Assembly: GCA_016899975.1 (NCBI GenBank)
Contig: JACJJN010000007.1
Span: 1-64,000, forward strand
Source: Lacrimispora saccharolytica
GTDB taxonomy: Bacteria > Bacillota > Clostridia > Lachnospirales > Lachnospiraceae
DNA length: 64,000 nt
Reading direction: 5' to 3'
The notes beneath the pieces were generated by a model that worked only from the letters and a program-made list of their open reading frames with translations, did no database searches and was not told the DNA's origin. Shown in pieces: positions 24,318 through 33,618 of this stretch. Positions within the stretch are counted from its first letter, which is position 1. The number at the start of each line of letters is the position of its first letter. Both the position numbers and the translations under genes were made by a program.

Positions 24318-25043
24318 TTACTCCGCCAGATTTTTCAGATAACTCCTTTCTCTCAGGCTTCCCAGTACAAATTCCGTTCCTTCCATGGCTTTTGCGATTT
24401 TGTTTTTCTGCTCTTCACTCAGACAGTCCGCCTGATTGAAGAAATAACAGCCGGATATGGAAAATCTCTGATAGCCTCTCTTTGCCAGCTGCACCGCCAT
24501 TTTTTCCGTAACCGTCTGTGTTCCCGGACACCCCAACAATTTCGTCGCCTGTTCCAGTCTGTGGCAGACCTCCTCCAACGGCTGACCGATACCGGAAAGC
24601 CCTTCCACTGCAATCAGAAAATCACACTCCGCGGGAAGCACCGGCTCACCGGCTCCCGGAACTTTCAGCGGAAGCCGCCGGGAACCGTCTGCTTCCACAA
24701 GGACCACATCCGCTTCCCTCACCACATCTTTCCATATTTCCAGAGGCAGCGGACCCATTTTTTCTTCTGAAACGGTTGTTCCCGACGTCACAAAACTGTC
24801 CCGCTCCAGACAGGCAAGGATTTCCTCCGCAGAGCGGTCCAGTGCCGCATATTCCTTCGGAAGATACATTTTCGTCGTAGTTGTCAGGAGAACCTTTCTG
24901 CCCCGCGCCCGGTACTCTTCAGCAAGACGATGCAGAAGACTGGTCTTTCCCCCTGCCCCTACCGCACAGATACAGCGGACGGAATCAGGAATTCCAAGCG
25001 CCTGGATCAAATTTGAATACTGCTGCCATTGGCTCATACGCAT
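24318..25043 (-). CDS. yqeC: selenium cofactor biosynthesis protein YqeC
   Basis: The 241-residue protein has a P-loop (CAVGAGGKTSLLHRLA), then LLTTTTKMYLP and ADVVLVEADGSRRLPLKVP, the YqeC pattern. YqeC is found in genomes with the selenium-dependent molybdenum hydroxylase trait; its chemistry is not settled. It is the last gene of the operon running from 35799. Two start codons are possible (25043, 25037). Confidence 0.88.
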   Translation of the reverse strand: MRMSQWQQYSNLIQALGIPDSVRCICAVGAGGKTSLLHRLAEEYRARGRKVLLTTTTKMYLPKEYAALDRSAEEILACLERDSFVTSGTTVSEEKMGPLPLEIWKDVVREADVVLVEADGSRRLPLKVPGAGEPVLPAECDFLIAVEGLSGIGQPLEEVCHRLEQATKLLGCPGTQTVTEKMAVQLAKRGYQRFSISGCYFFNQADCLSEEQKNKIAKAMEGTEFVLGSLRERSYLKNLAE

Positions 25044-25130
25044 CCTTCACCTTTTCTCTCAGCTGGACATTTTTTTGCTGAACATCCAGATCTACAATCA
25101 TCCAGCCAACTAAACTGTTATCCGGATCTG

Positions 25131-25367
25131 TCAGATCACCAGTTCAACAATCTGATGATACTCCAGACCTTTCTCCCGGATCAGCTGTTCCATTTCCCCG
25201 CGGCTCTGCACAGGTTCACTCCACGCCAGCCCGCAGTCTGCCGTCAGCTGCCGGGGAATTGGAATCAGCCTCCCGTTCAGTCCGGCTTCCTTTCCTGCTT
25301 CCTCCATGGCAAGCGCCTGGGTCGTTGTGTCAAAAGCGACAACAACCCTCAATTCTTTTTTTCGCAT
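25131..25367 (-). CDS. DUF3343 putative Se/S carrier protein
   Basis: The 78-residue protein contains VVAFDTTTQALAMEEAGKEA, then NGRLIPIPRQLTADCGLAW, the DUF3343 pattern with its single conserved Cys in DCGLAW. The family is described as a putative Se/S carrier. It directly follows the cysteine desulfurase-like gene, which supports chalcogen transfer. I chose the ATG at 25367 because this family is about 80 residues long; the frame is open further upstream. Confidence 0.82.
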   Translation of the reverse strand: MRKKELRVVVAFDTTTQALAMEEAGKEAGLNGRLIPIPRQLTADCGLAWSEPVQSRGEMEQLIREKGLEYHQIVELVI

Positions 25368-25431
25368 TCTTTTCTGTCCTCTCGATCTTTCTCCGGGGTC
25401 TGACGAAACAGTGATTTTCATCATCTTGGAA

Positions 25432-26598
25432 TCAACCATCCCCGTTCTCAACCTCTTCTTCTGCGATTTTCCGCACCGCCTGTACCGCGCAGTCAATCTC
25501 TTCTTCCGTATTGAAAAAGCAAAAACTGAACCGCACCGCTCCCTGCTCCACCGTTCCCAAAGCTTCGTGCATCAGCGGTGCACAGTGAGCGCCTCCCCGC
25601 ACAGCGATCCCATATTCCTGCGCCAGTTCATCACAAACTTCGTCGGAAGGCAGTCCGCCAATATTCAAAGCGATCACCGGCGCCCGCTCACCGGAACTGC
25701 ACAGAGCTGCGTCTCCATATACTTTCACATTCGGAATCTCACATACACCCCGGTAAAACCGCTGCATCAGTTCCGTCTCCCGTCTATGAATCTCTGAAAT
25801 CCCCGTCTCCTCCAGCCATTCCACAGCTGCCAGAAGCCCGGCAATTCCATGTACATTGGCAGTTCCCGCTTCCAGACGCTCCGGCATCTGCCGGGGCTGT
25901 TCCCTTCGGTAACTCTGTACGCCGCTTCCGCCTACACAGAAGCTTTCCAGCTCTATCCCGTTCCGGACGCATAACCCTCCCGTTCCCTGCGGGCCGAGAA
26001 GTCCCTTATGTCCGGTAAAACACAGCACGTCAATCTGATCTTGTTCCATATGAATAGGAAAGATCCCCGCCGTCTGCGCCGCGTCCAGAACAAAGAGCAG
26101 ACCGTGTTCCCGGCAGAACCTCCCGATTCTACGGATATCGTTCAGATTGCCGATCAGGTTGGAGGCATGGGTACAGACGATTCCTTTCGTCTCCGACCGC
26201 ACCGCCTGCTCAAGAAGATCATACCGCAGCCTGCCCGCCTCATCACAGGGCAGGATCGTCAGCGAAGCGCCTCTGCTTTCCTGACGGTACAGCGGACGCA
26301 GAACACTGTTATGCTCCATGCAGGTGGTGATCACATGACTGCCCGGTCCAAACAGACTGCTGACAGCCAGGTTCAACGCCTCCGTCACATTGGCTGTAAA
26401 CACCACGCGGGACGGATCTTCCATCCCGAACAGGCTGCCAATCTTCTTTCTCGCCTGATAAACCGTCCGCCCCGCCTCCAGAGCCGCGTCATAAGCGCCC
26501 CTGCCGGGATTTCCCAGGCACTGCATCCCTTCGCAGACCGCCTGGATTACTGACTCCGGCCGATGCAGACTGGTAGCGGCGCTGTCAAGATAGATCAT
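25432..26598 (-). CDS. cysteine desulfurase-like PLP enzyme of the SDMH cluster
   Basis: The 388-residue class V aminotransferase has the PLP lysine in CFTGHKGLLGPQGTGG and the catalytic Cys in RGGAHCAPLMHEALG. It matches the EF2568-type family seen in selenium/molybdenum clusters. It would release sulfur or selenium from cysteine or selenocysteine for hydroxylase activation. It overlaps modC by 4 nt and is followed by the DUF3343 carrier gene. Confidence 0.9.
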   Translation of the reverse strand: MIYLDSAATSLHRPESVIQAVCEGMQCLGNPGRGAYDAALEAGRTVYQARKKIGSLFGMEDPSRVVFTANVTEALNLAVSSLFGPGSHVITTCMEHNSVLRPLYRQESRGASLTILPCDEAGRLRYDLLEQAVRSETKGIVCTHASNLIGNLNDIRRIGRFCREHGLLFVLDAAQTAGIFPIHMEQDQIDVLCFTGHKGLLGPQGTGGLCVRNGIELESFCVGGSGVQSYRREQPRQMPERLEAGTANVHGIAGLLAAVEWLEETGISEIHRRETELMQRFYRGVCEIPNVKVYGDAALCSSGERAPVIALNIGGLPSDEVCDELAQEYGIAVRGGAHCAPLMHEALGTVEQGAVRFSFCFFNTEEEIDCAVQAVRKIAEEEVENGDG

Positions 26599-27407
26599 AA
26601 GACATCCTCCTGTTTCTGCAGATTTTCTTTCTCCGCCGGATCATCCTTGCCTCCTGTATTTCCCTTCCCTGACAAATTTTCCTTTCCCATTTCCTCCGCA
26701 CGGATTCCATGGATCAGCAGCCTGCCTTCTTCAGACTGAGGCGCCGCAAAAATCTTCGCTGTCTCTCCGATTTCTGCAATCCGTCCCTGATCCATCACCA
26801 TACACCGGCTGGTCAGGCGGCTGATCTCTTCCTTGTTATGGGACACCAGGATGGATACACCGCCGAAAGTATTCAGCACCTCCTGAACCTCTCGCTCCAT
26901 TTCCTGGCGCAGAAAGCTGTCAAGAGCAGAAAACGGTTCATCCAGCAGAAGCACTCCCGGACACGCCGCCAGCATACGTGCCATGGCAGCCCTCTGCTGC
27001 TGCCCGCCGGACAGGATCGCGGGATAAGAGTCCGCCACATCCGTCAGATAAAAACGTTCCAGAAGCTCCCTGGCATACTTCCGCCCTTCCCGGTCTCTTT
27101 TTTTCAGAGAAAAACAGATATTTTTCAGAACTGTCATATTGGGGAACAGCGCATAATTCTGAAACAGATAACCGATGCCCCGCTCCCTGGCTTTCAGACA
27201 GATCTTCTTCCCGCTGTCATAAAGCACCCTGTCGTCCAGCAAGATCCTGCCCTCGTCCGGCTGCAGGGTTCCCGCGATACACCGCAGCGTGACGCTCTTT
27301 CCGCAGCCGCTTCTCCCAAGAATCCCAAGCACTTCGTTTTCCAGGGCAAACTCCACCTGGATCGTCCCTGTCTTCACTTTTTTGACAATCTCTACCTGTA
27401 ACTTCAA
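26595..27407 (-). CDS. modC: molybdate ABC transporter ATP-binding protein
   Basis: The 270-residue ATPase has Walker A GILGRSGCGKSVTLRC, signature LSGGQQQRAAMARML and Walker B VLLLDEPFSALD. It lacks the C-terminal TOBE domain of long ModC proteins; the tail is a Lys/Glu-rich extension. It starts at a TTG after AGGACG and overlaps modB. With modA and modB it imports molybdate (or tungstate). Confidence 0.93.
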   Translation of the reverse strand: MKLQVEIVKKVKTGTIQVEFALENEVLGILGRSGCGKSVTLRCIAGTLQPDEGRILLDDRVLYDSGKKICLKARERGIGYLFQNYALFPNMTVLKNICFSLKKRDREGRKYARELLERFYLTDVADSYPAILSGGQQQRAAMARMLAACPGVLLLDEPFSALDSFLRQEMEREVQEVLNTFGGVSILVSHNKEEISRLTSRCMVMDQGRIAEIGETAKIFAAPQSEEGRLLIHGIRAEEMGKENLSGKGNTGGKDDPAEKENLQKQEDVL

Positions 27408-28078
27408 AACGTATCGTCCTTTCCCCGGTTCTTTCCCTGTTCAAAATAGTTGATGGCAAGGATCGCCGCCGCAGACATGAGGACAATGATCACTGCCCAC
27501 TGAAATGCCTCTTCCCGGTTTCCTCCCTGCACTGCCGTGTACACCGCCAGCGCCACGGTCTGGGTTTTCCCGGGGATATTTCCGGCAAGCATGATCGTCG
27601 CTCCGAATTCCCCCATCGCCCGGGCGAATGCGAGGATCGTTCCTGCAAAGATGCCGCTCCGGCAGTTGGGCAGAATCACACGGAAGAAAATCTTGCCCTC
27701 ATTGGCGCCCAGTGTCCGGGCTGCATACAGCAGCTGCCGGTCCATCTGCTCCATCGCGCCCCGGGCGGAGCGGTACATCAGCGGAAACGAAACCACAAAG
27801 GCAGCCGCCACCGCCCCGCGCATCGTAAAAATAAACGGGAGACCTATCTCATTGAAAAATTGCCCGATCACACTGTTTTTGCCAAGTAAGATCAGCAGAA
27901 AAAAACCAACCACCGTAGGCGGGAGCACCAGAGGAAGCGTCAATACTGCGTCCGCCAGCGGGCGGAGCTTTTTCAGCTTCATCACACCGTAGGCAAGCGC
28001 CGTTCCCAGGATCACGGAACATACGGTCGCAAGGACCGCTACCTGCACAGATATCCACAAAGGTGACCAATCATCCAT
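27404..28078 (-). CDS. modB: molybdate ABC transporter permease
   Basis: The 224-residue membrane protein has the ABC permease EAA motif region (AARTLGANEGKIFFRVILPNC) and five or six spans. It sits between modA and modC. Its ribosome binding site joins a 54-bp two-hairpin element also found before rlmD. Confidence 0.93.
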   Translation of the reverse strand: MDDWSPLWISVQVAVLATVCSVILGTALAYGVMKLKKLRPLADAVLTLPLVLPPTVVGFFLLILLGKNSVIGQFFNEIGLPFIFTMRGAVAAAFVVSFPLMYRSARGAMEQMDRQLLYAARTLGANEGKIFFRVILPNCRSGIFAGTILAFARAMGEFGATIMLAGNIPGKTQTVALAVYTAVQGGNREEAFQWAVIIVLMSAAAILAINYFEQGKNRGKDDTF

Positions 28079-28088
28079 GTTTTCCTCT

Positions 28089-28142
28089 TTCCTGACGCAC
28101 TTGCTGCGTCATCAAGATAGATTTGGAAGTTTGCTTCCAAAC
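28089..28142 (-). repeat. 54-bp two-hairpin dispersed element, copy 2
   Basis: This copy differs from 15635-15688 at two positions. It lies between modA and modB and runs directly into the modB ribosome binding site. It may tune translation or stabilise the upstream modA mRNA. Confidence 0.9.
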
Positions 28143-28156
28143 TTTTTCTTCACTGT

Positions 28157-29041
28157 TTATGCAAGGAAAGTGAATCCATAGGACTCAAACGCATCCTTTG
28201 CCTCTTCGCTGGCCAGATAGTCCAGGAATTCCGCCGCGCCCTCCGGGTTTGCACAGTCTTTGATCACAGCCGCCGGATAAAGCACTTCCGGTCCTCCCTC
28301 CGGCGCACCGCAGATCACCTGCACCTGATCGCTGGTCATCGCGTCTGTCGCATATACAACGCCGCAGTCCGCTTCGCCTGCCTCTACCCACGCAAGCACC
28401 TCACGCACATTGCCGGCAAATACCGCATGGCTCTGCACGCCTTCCCAGTTGCCAAGGCTCTCAAAAATCTGCTGTGCATACTTTCCTGCCGGCACACTTT
28501 CCGCCTCACCAAGGGCAATCGTTGGCTCAGAGTCCAGGATGTTCTCAAAGCTGGCAACCTTGGTATCGCCCTGCGGCGCGATCAGGACAATCTCATTTTT
28601 CAGGACATTCTTGCGGGTTTCCGTATCGATCAGCCCCTGCTCTTCCAGCGCATCCATATTTTCCTCTGCCGCTGAGAAAAACAGATCCACCGGCGCTCCC
28701 TCTTCAATCTGTGTCTGCAGCGCGCCGCTGCCGCCGAAGGTAAAGGAAATCTCCATGCCCGGATTTGTCTCTTTGTATTTTTCCGCCAGTTCATTCAGTA
28801 CATCCGTCAGACTTGCCGCTGCGGAGACGGTGATGGACTGCTCTTCGCTTCCCGCCTGTTCAGCATCAGAAGCAGAACTGCTGTCCTGTGCGCTCTCTGC
28901 ATTGGTGGAAGCGTCCGATACTGCCTGTGAGCTGTCTGATGTGCTGCTCTGCGTATCTGTTTCCCCACTGCTGCTGCATCCCGCCAGCAGGCTTGCTGCC
29001 ATTACTCCTGCGATTCCGATCACTGCCAGTCTTTTTCTCAT
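28157..29041 (-). CDS. modA: molybdate-binding lipoprotein
   Basis: The 294-residue protein has a lipoprotein signal (MRKRLAVIGIAGVMAASLLA then GCSSSG), a Ser/Asp/Glu-rich linker of about 45 residues, and a ModA-type binding domain (SAAASLTDVLNELAEKYKE, TFGGSGALQTQIEEGAPVDL). I start at 29041 because GGAGG lies 9 nt before that ATG. It captures molybdate outside the membrane and passes it to ModBC. Confidence 0.93.
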   Translation of the reverse strand: MRKRLAVIGIAGVMAASLLAGCSSSGETDTQSSTSDSSQAVSDASTNAESAQDSSSASDAEQAGSEEQSITVSAAASLTDVLNELAEKYKETNPGMEISFTFGGSGALQTQIEEGAPVDLFFSAAEENMDALEEQGLIDTETRKNVLKNEIVLIAPQGDTKVASFENILDSEPTIALGEAESVPAGKYAQQIFESLGNWEGVQSHAVFAGNVREVLAWVEAGEADCGVVYATDAMTSDQVQVICGAPEGGPEVLYPAAVIKDCANPEGAAEFLDYLASEEAKDAFESYGFTFLA

Positions 29042-29110
29042 TTGTCCCATCCTCCTGAAAATATTTGTTCTTATTGTTTCCATTTGTGACCATTTGTGAC
29101 AGTTTCATCG

Positions 29111-29152
29111 GTTGAACTGTTACAACCATTCCGCTGACTGAATGGTTACTTC
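29111..29152. repeat. dispersed AACCATTC palindrome
   Basis: AACCATTC (29124-29131) and GAATGGTT (29140-29147) surround CGCTGACT. A related palindrome is at 48958-48981 and a half copy at 18260-18284. It lies in the gap between the mogA-like gene and modA. Confidence 0.6.
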
Positions 29153-29199
29153 CACTTACATGCTCTGTCTGGTCCGGCTTTCTCTTGCCCTGCTCTGCC

Positions 29200-29694
29200 T
29201 TATCCTTCCGTCACATTTCCGGTCAGGATATCCAGCCCATGTCCCAGAGCCGAAAGCAGATACTCCAGATTCTCCCGGACTGCCTTCGGGCTGCCCGGAA
29301 GATTGATGATCAGCGTCTGTTCCCGTATCACGGAAACACCACGGCTCAGCATCGCTCTCGGTGTGATCTTCAGCGAATATGCCCGCAGAGCCTCACTGAT
29401 CCCCGGCACCTGCCGGTAAGCAATCTCCAGTGTCGCTTCCGGCGTCCAGTCTCTCATGGAAAATCCGGTTCCCCCTGTGGTAAGGATCAGATCCGCCTGA
29501 TGTTCATCACAGATCTTTTTCATCTCTTCGGCAAGCAGGTCTTTTTCGTCCGGCAGGACTCTGGTTTCCACCACCTGGTATCCCGCCTCTTCCAGCATCC
29601 GGACTGCCTCCGGGCCGCTTTGATCCTCCCGGATCCCCTGTGCGCTGCGGTCACTGACCGTCAATACAACTGTCCGATACAAGTTCCATCTCAT
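29200..29694 (-). CDS. MogA/MoaB-like molybdopterin protein
   Basis: The protein has the molybdopterin-binding pattern TVVLTVSDRSAQG, ILTTGGTGFSMRDWTPEAT and LPGSPKAVRENLEYLL. Family members adenylylate molybdopterin before molybdenum insertion. The frame overlaps the end of the MOSC gene. The ATG at 29694 sits right against AAAGGAG; a TTG four codons on at 29682 has better spacing and gives MYRTVVLTVSD, so it could be the true start. Confidence 0.88.
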   Translation of the reverse strand: MRWNLYRTVVLTVSDRSAQGIREDQSGPEAVRMLEEAGYQVVETRVLPDEKDLLAEEMKKICDEHQADLILTTGGTGFSMRDWTPEATLEIAYRQVPGISEALRAYSLKITPRAMLSRGVSVIREQTLIINLPGSPKAVRENLEYLLSALGHGLDILTGNVTEG

Positions 29695-30103
29695 CTCCTT
29701 TCTCAATGATGCCTCCGTGGAGAACTCTCGCAAAAATTCCCTCCGTCGGCATAATACATTCTCCCATTTTTTTGTAAATCTCACAGTGGCTGTGGCATTC
29801 TTTGCCAATCTGCGTTACTTCCAGCACCACCTCATTGCAGCGGAGCCTGGTCCCCACCGGAAGACTCTTGAAATCAAATCCTTCCACGACAAGATTTTCT
29901 CCAAATGCGCCATGGTCCACACCGGCTCCTCTTTCATTGAACTCCCGGATCCTGTCATAGGAGAGCAGGCTTACCTGGCGGTGCCAGCTTCCCGCATGGG
30001 CGTCTCCCTCCAGCCCGTAATTTTCGATCAGGCGGACCTTCTCCACATTTTTCTTCTGTGTGCCGCGTTTCTCACTGATACATACTGCCAGCACTTTTCC
30101 CAT
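29651..30103 (-). CDS. MOSC domain protein
   Basis: The 150-residue protein has the MOSC pattern: GLEGDAHAGSWHRQVSLL, FGENLVVEGFDF, VTQIGKECHSHCEIYKKMG with the conserved Cys. MOSC proteins handle molybdenum cofactor sulfur. Small MOSC proteins are often fused to or next to MogA, as here, where the two genes overlap. Confidence 0.88.
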   Translation of the reverse strand: MGKVLAVCISEKRGTQKKNVEKVRLIENYGLEGDAHAGSWHRQVSLLSYDRIREFNERGAGVDHGAFGENLVVEGFDFKSLPVGTRLRCNEVVLEVTQIGKECHSHCEIYKKMGECIMPTEGIFARVLHGGIIEKGDEMELVSDSCIDGQ

Positions 30104-30144
30104 TGCTGTTTCCTCTTTTCCATTTCTTTTGTCGCTCCGTCATC

Positions 30145-30158
30145 GGAGCATGTTTGAA
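30145..30158 (+). repeat. single arm of the GTTTGAAA palindromic element
   Basis: GGAGCATGTTTGAA matches one arm of the elements at 19321 and 36046. The second arm is not visible. It lies between the moaA stop and the MOSC gene. Confidence 0.5.
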
Positions 30159-30179
30159 GCTTGCATTTTGCAAGGTCTT

Positions 30180-31166
30180 CTATCCTCCGATCCTCCACAT
30201 CGGCCGGCTTTCATCGGTGTGATATCCATCCGCAGGCTTCGCCTGAACCAGGCGCGTCAGCCAGCTGCAGAGCTCTTCCGGTGTTTTCCCTGCCCGGATC
30301 AGTTCCCGGACATCCCCGTTGACCGGATGGTGAAGACAGAGTTTGATCTTTCCCTCAGCCGTCGCCCGGATTCTGTTGCAGGTACTGCAGAATCCGTGCT
30401 GTACCGCCTGGATGAAGCCGATACTCCCGGCAAAGTCCGGACGTGTAAAAACCTCCGCCGGTCCCTGTCCGGCCTGATGGCTCACAGGGAACAGAGGACC
30501 AAACGCCTGCTCCAGTGTTTCCCGGATCTGACCGCTGTCGATCGGCGGAAAGTCCTTCCCCTCACCGATCGGCATCATTTCGATAAACCGCACCTGGACA
30601 GGATAGGTTTTCGCCAGCGCTGCCAGGGAAAGCCACTGGCTGTCGTTGATTCCTCCTACCGGAACGCAGTTGATCTTGACGGGAATCTGCGCTTCCAGGC
30701 AGGCGGAAAGCCCTTCCAATGCTTCCCGGCACCGGTCCCTTCCGGCAATCCTCCGGTAACCCTCGGTCTCCAGACTGTCCAGGCTGATATTCACACCGGA
30801 AAGCCCGGCTTCTTTCAGCTCCCGGATTTTTCCCGCGAGCCCCACCCCATTGGTGGTCATCACGACCTGTTCCACCTGAGGCAGCGCGGCGATTCCCCGA
30901 ACCAGTTCCGTCAGGTCCGGACGCATCAGCGGCTCCCCTCCGGTCAGCCGGATCTTCCGGATTCCCGCCATAGATGCCGCCCGTGCGAACGTAATCCATT
31001 CCCCGGCTGTCAGCAGTTCTTCCTGAGGAAGAAAGACCGGCCCTCCGTCCGGATTTTCGGAAGATTCCGGCATGCAGTACATACACCGAAGATTACACCG
31101 GTCCGTCACAGAGATTCTCAGATAATCGATAACCCTTCCTCTGGAATCCGTCAGTGTTTCACTCAT
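30180..31166 (-). CDS. moaA: GTP 3',8-cyclase (molybdenum cofactor step 1)
   Basis: The 328-residue radical SAM protein has the first cluster motif [29 protein letters not shown], and C-terminal cluster cysteines in [20 protein letters not shown]. It ends in the two glycines (RIGG) needed for activity in MoaA. The start at 31166 follows GGAGGCGGGA and overlaps moaC by 8 nt. With MoaC it makes cyclic pyranopterin monophosphate. Confidence 0.95.
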   Translation of the reverse strand: MSETLTDSRGRVIDYLRISVTDRCNLRCMYCMPESSENPDGGPVFLPQEELLTAGEWITFARAASMAGIRKIRLTGGEPLMRPDLTELVRGIAALPQVEQVVMTTNGVGLAGKIRELKEAGLSGVNISLDSLETEGYRRIAGRDRCREALEGLSACLEAQIPVKINCVPVGGINDSQWLSLAALAKTYPVQVRFIEMMPIGEGKDFPPIDSGQIRETLEQAFGPLFPVSHQAGQGPAEVFTRPDFAGSIGFIQAVQHGFCSTCNRIRATAEGKIKLCLHHPVNGDVRELIRAGKTPEELCSWLTRLVQAKPADGYHTDESRPMWRIGG

Positions 31167-31713
31167 TCCCGCCTCCATTTTGGTCGCTTTCGCCGTGGTT
31201 CTTTTCCTCTTGGTTGTTGCCCCTATCCCTTCGGTCCGGTTCTTCCCGGTAGTCGCCGCTCTTTCCGCCGCTTTTCTGGCACAGGCGGATACCGTTCATC
31301 TCCATGGACCGGTCCAGCGCCTTGCACATGTCATAGATTGTCAGGAGGGCAATCTCCACTCCCGTCAGCGCCTCGATTTCCACTCCGGTCTTTCCTACCG
31401 TTTTTACCGTACAGCAAGCCTCAATCTCCAGGGAATCTTCCAGATATTCAAAATCGATGGTGCATTTCGTCAGCGCCAGCAGATGGCACAGGGGAATCAG
31501 TTCAAAGGTACGTTTCGCCGCCATGATTCCCGCGGTGCGCGCAATCCCAAGCACATCCCCTTTTTTCATCGTCCCCTCACGGATCTTGTCAAAAACCTCT
31601 CTGCTCACGCGGATCCTGCCTTTTGCCACCGCCGTCCGCTCCGTGATGTACTTCTCACTGACATCCACCATCACCGCTCTGCCGGCGTGGTCAAAATGTG
31701 TAAATTCTCCCAT
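31159..31713 (-). CDS. moaC: cyclic pyranopterin monophosphate synthase
   Basis: Residues 1-150 carry the MoaC pattern: [34 protein letters not shown] and [20 protein letters not shown]. About 35 extra C-terminal residues are polar, rich in Glu, Asn and Gly, and look disordered; this tail overlaps the moaA start. It catalyses the second half of pterin ring formation. Confidence 0.94.
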   Translation of the reverse strand: MGEFTHFDHAGRAVMVDVSEKYITERTAVAKGRIRVSREVFDKIREGTMKKGDVLGIARTAGIMAAKRTFELIPLCHLLALTKCTIDFEYLEDSLEIEACCTVKTVGKTGVEIEALTGVEIALLTIYDMCKALDRSMEMNGIRLCQKSGGKSGDYREEPDRRDRGNNQEEKNHGESDQNGGGNE

Positions 31714-31722
31714 GTTTCCTCC

Positions 31723-32742
31723 TTACTGCCCGAATCCGCAGTCCGGATAGGTACAGACTTCACAGTTCTGGCACTGGCCGCCGTGCGCCAGCAGCACAAA
31801 ATCACGCTTTGTGAGCCTTTCTCCTGTCAGCAGCCGCGGAACGATCAGGTCATAGATGGAACGCTTCGCATACATCACGCAGCCCGGCAGTCCTACCACC
31901 GGCACGCCGTTGACATAGGAAAGCATAAACATAGCTCCCGGCAGCACAGGCGTTCCATAAGTGATCACCTCTCCGCCGCAGGCACGGATCGCCGAAGGCG
32001 TCATATCGTCGGGATCCACCGACATTCCTCCGGTCACCTCTACCATATCCGCTCCCTGCCGCAGAAACTCCTGGATCGCCGCCGTGATCGCCTCCGGATC
32101 ATCTCCCGGAAATACCTGCCCCATGATCTCTGCGCCCAGCTCTTTTGCCTTTGCCTCCAGGACCGGGCCGAATTTATCCTGAATTCTTCCGCTCTGGATC
32201 TCAGAACCGGTGGTCACAATTCCAATTTTCGCCGGATGGAACGGACGCACCGAGATCACCGGCCGGTGCTCCGCACTGATCTTTTCGAAGGCAGCAAGAA
32301 TCTCCTCCTTCACCGCCAGCGGAATGACCCTCGCCCCTCCGAGAAGCTTGCCTTTCGTCACCATCTTGTTTCCATGAATGGTGGAAAAACAGATTTCATC
32401 CACATCGTTCAGCTGATACAAGCCTTCCAGATCAATCTTCAATACGCCGTCGCATGCCGCCCGCAGTTCGATCTTTCCTTCTTTCACCTCGCTGAATGTA
32501 ATATTCTCTCCCGCCGCAGCCTGAACCATCCGCAGCGCCGCGTCGTTCTCATGCACATATCCCTTAGCCGGATCCCACACATAAATATGGCGTTTTCCGA
32601 GATCCAGCAGCTTTTCAATATCCTTTTCCTCGATCACATGGCCTTTGGCGAACGCCCTGCCCTTAAACTTCCCCGGAACAATTTCCGTGATATCGTGGCA
32701 GAGCACCATGCCGACCGCATCCTCCACTCTTACTTTATCCAT
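31723..32742 (-). CDS. MoeA-like molybdopterin-binding protein with C-terminal Cys cluster
   Basis: The 339-residue protein has a variant N-terminal part and a central MPT-binding domain (KIGIVTTGSEIQSGRI, VEVTGGMSVDPDDMTPSAIR, LPGAMFMLSYVNGVPVVGLP). It ends with CQNCEVCTYPDCGFGQ, four closely spaced Cys that could bind Zn or an iron-sulfur cluster. Proteins of this type occur in SDMH clusters and may replace MoeA. The start at 32742 follows AAAGGACGAG. Confidence 0.85.
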   Translation of the reverse strand: MDKVRVEDAVGMVLCHDITEIVPGKFKGRAFAKGHVIEEKDIEKLLDLGKRHIYVWDPAKGYVHENDAALRMVQAAAGENITFSEVKEGKIELRAACDGVLKIDLEGLYQLNDVDEICFSTIHGNKMVTKGKLLGGARVIPLAVKEEILAAFEKISAEHRPVISVRPFHPAKIGIVTTGSEIQSGRIQDKFGPVLEAKAKELGAEIMGQVFPGDDPEAITAAIQEFLRQGADMVEVTGGMSVDPDDMTPSAIRACGGEVITYGTPVLPGAMFMLSYVNGVPVVGLPGCVMYAKRSIYDLIVPRLLTGERLTKRDFVLLAHGGQCQNCEVCTYPDCGFGQ

Positions 32743-32805
32743 AACTCGTCCTTTCAAAATTCTCACATTTTAAATCTCTCATATTTCAAATCACAGGTTC
32801 GTATT

Positions 32806-33618
32806 TTAAATCACAGGCGTTCTTTCGCTTCTGCTCAGGATGCCCTCCAGTACGCTTCCCGCAATGCACCTTGCCTTGTCGGAGATCGTGAAACAATTTT
32901 TCTGTTCACTTTCTCTCGGATCGATATCGGCGATTTTAAACCCTTCGGTCACAGGGTAGCCGTCCCGGAGCAGTCCCCGGAGCACGCCGGTCAAAGCCGC
33001 CTTCACAGGAACTTCGTCAATGGAAGCGATAATCTGGCCTTTCTCCACGATTTCCCCGATTCTGCTGTGATTTTTCATAATCCCCGCCGCCGGTGCGTGG
33101 ATCACCCGCTCTTTTCCATAACCAGCGATCACTCCCGGCACTCCGGTATTGGGCAGCGCAGTTCCTTCGGTGAGAATCCGCCCCAGGTTATGGCCGCGCA
33201 TCGTCTCGATCACAAGATGTGCGTCCACGCCCGCCGTAAATCCCGGTCCCAGGGCGATCACCGTGTCCGCCATATCCATCCGCGTACCGAGGTTTTTCTT
33301 TGCCAGGATCCCATCCACCAGAACCTGTGGGCGGAACTGTTTCAGACACCGGCATCCCGGATCGATGAGAACCGGAACTTTTCCCTGCCTCTGGCACTGC
33401 AACGCATCCTCCAGGCTCTCCACACGCACAGCCTCAACGCCTTCAATGGTCCAGCTTCCCTCATAGACAGCTTCCGAAAAAGCCACATATCTGCGGATGG
33501 CTGACGGCCGCTCCGTTTCCAGCGCCAGCACGGAAAATCCGCAACGATGAAGACGGTGGATCGTCCCCGTGGCGATATCTCCCGCGCCCCGCACAACAAT
33601 CTGAAATTCCTCTCTCAT
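32806..33618 (-). CDS. yqeB: EF2563-type selenium-dependent molybdenum hydroxylase protein YqeB
   Basis: The 270-residue protein matches the YqeB/EF2563 family: VVRGAGDIATGTIHRLHRCG, ALGPGFTAGVDAHLVIET and EGTALPNTGVPGVIAGY. The family marks genomes that use labile selenium in molybdenum hydroxylases. It overlaps yedF by 4 nt. Its biochemical role is not established. Confidence 0.92.
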   Translation of the reverse strand: MREEFQIVVRGAGDIATGTIHRLHRCGFSVLALETERPSAIRRYVAFSEAVYEGSWTIEGVEAVRVESLEDALQCQRQGKVPVLIDPGCRCLKQFRPQVLVDGILAKKNLGTRMDMADTVIALGPGFTAGVDAHLVIETMRGHNLGRILTEGTALPNTGVPGVIAGYGKERVIHAPAAGIMKNHSRIGEIVEKGQIIASIDEVPVKAALTGVLRGLLRDGYPVTEGFKIADIDPRESEQKNCFTISDKARCIAGSVLEGILSRSERTPVI

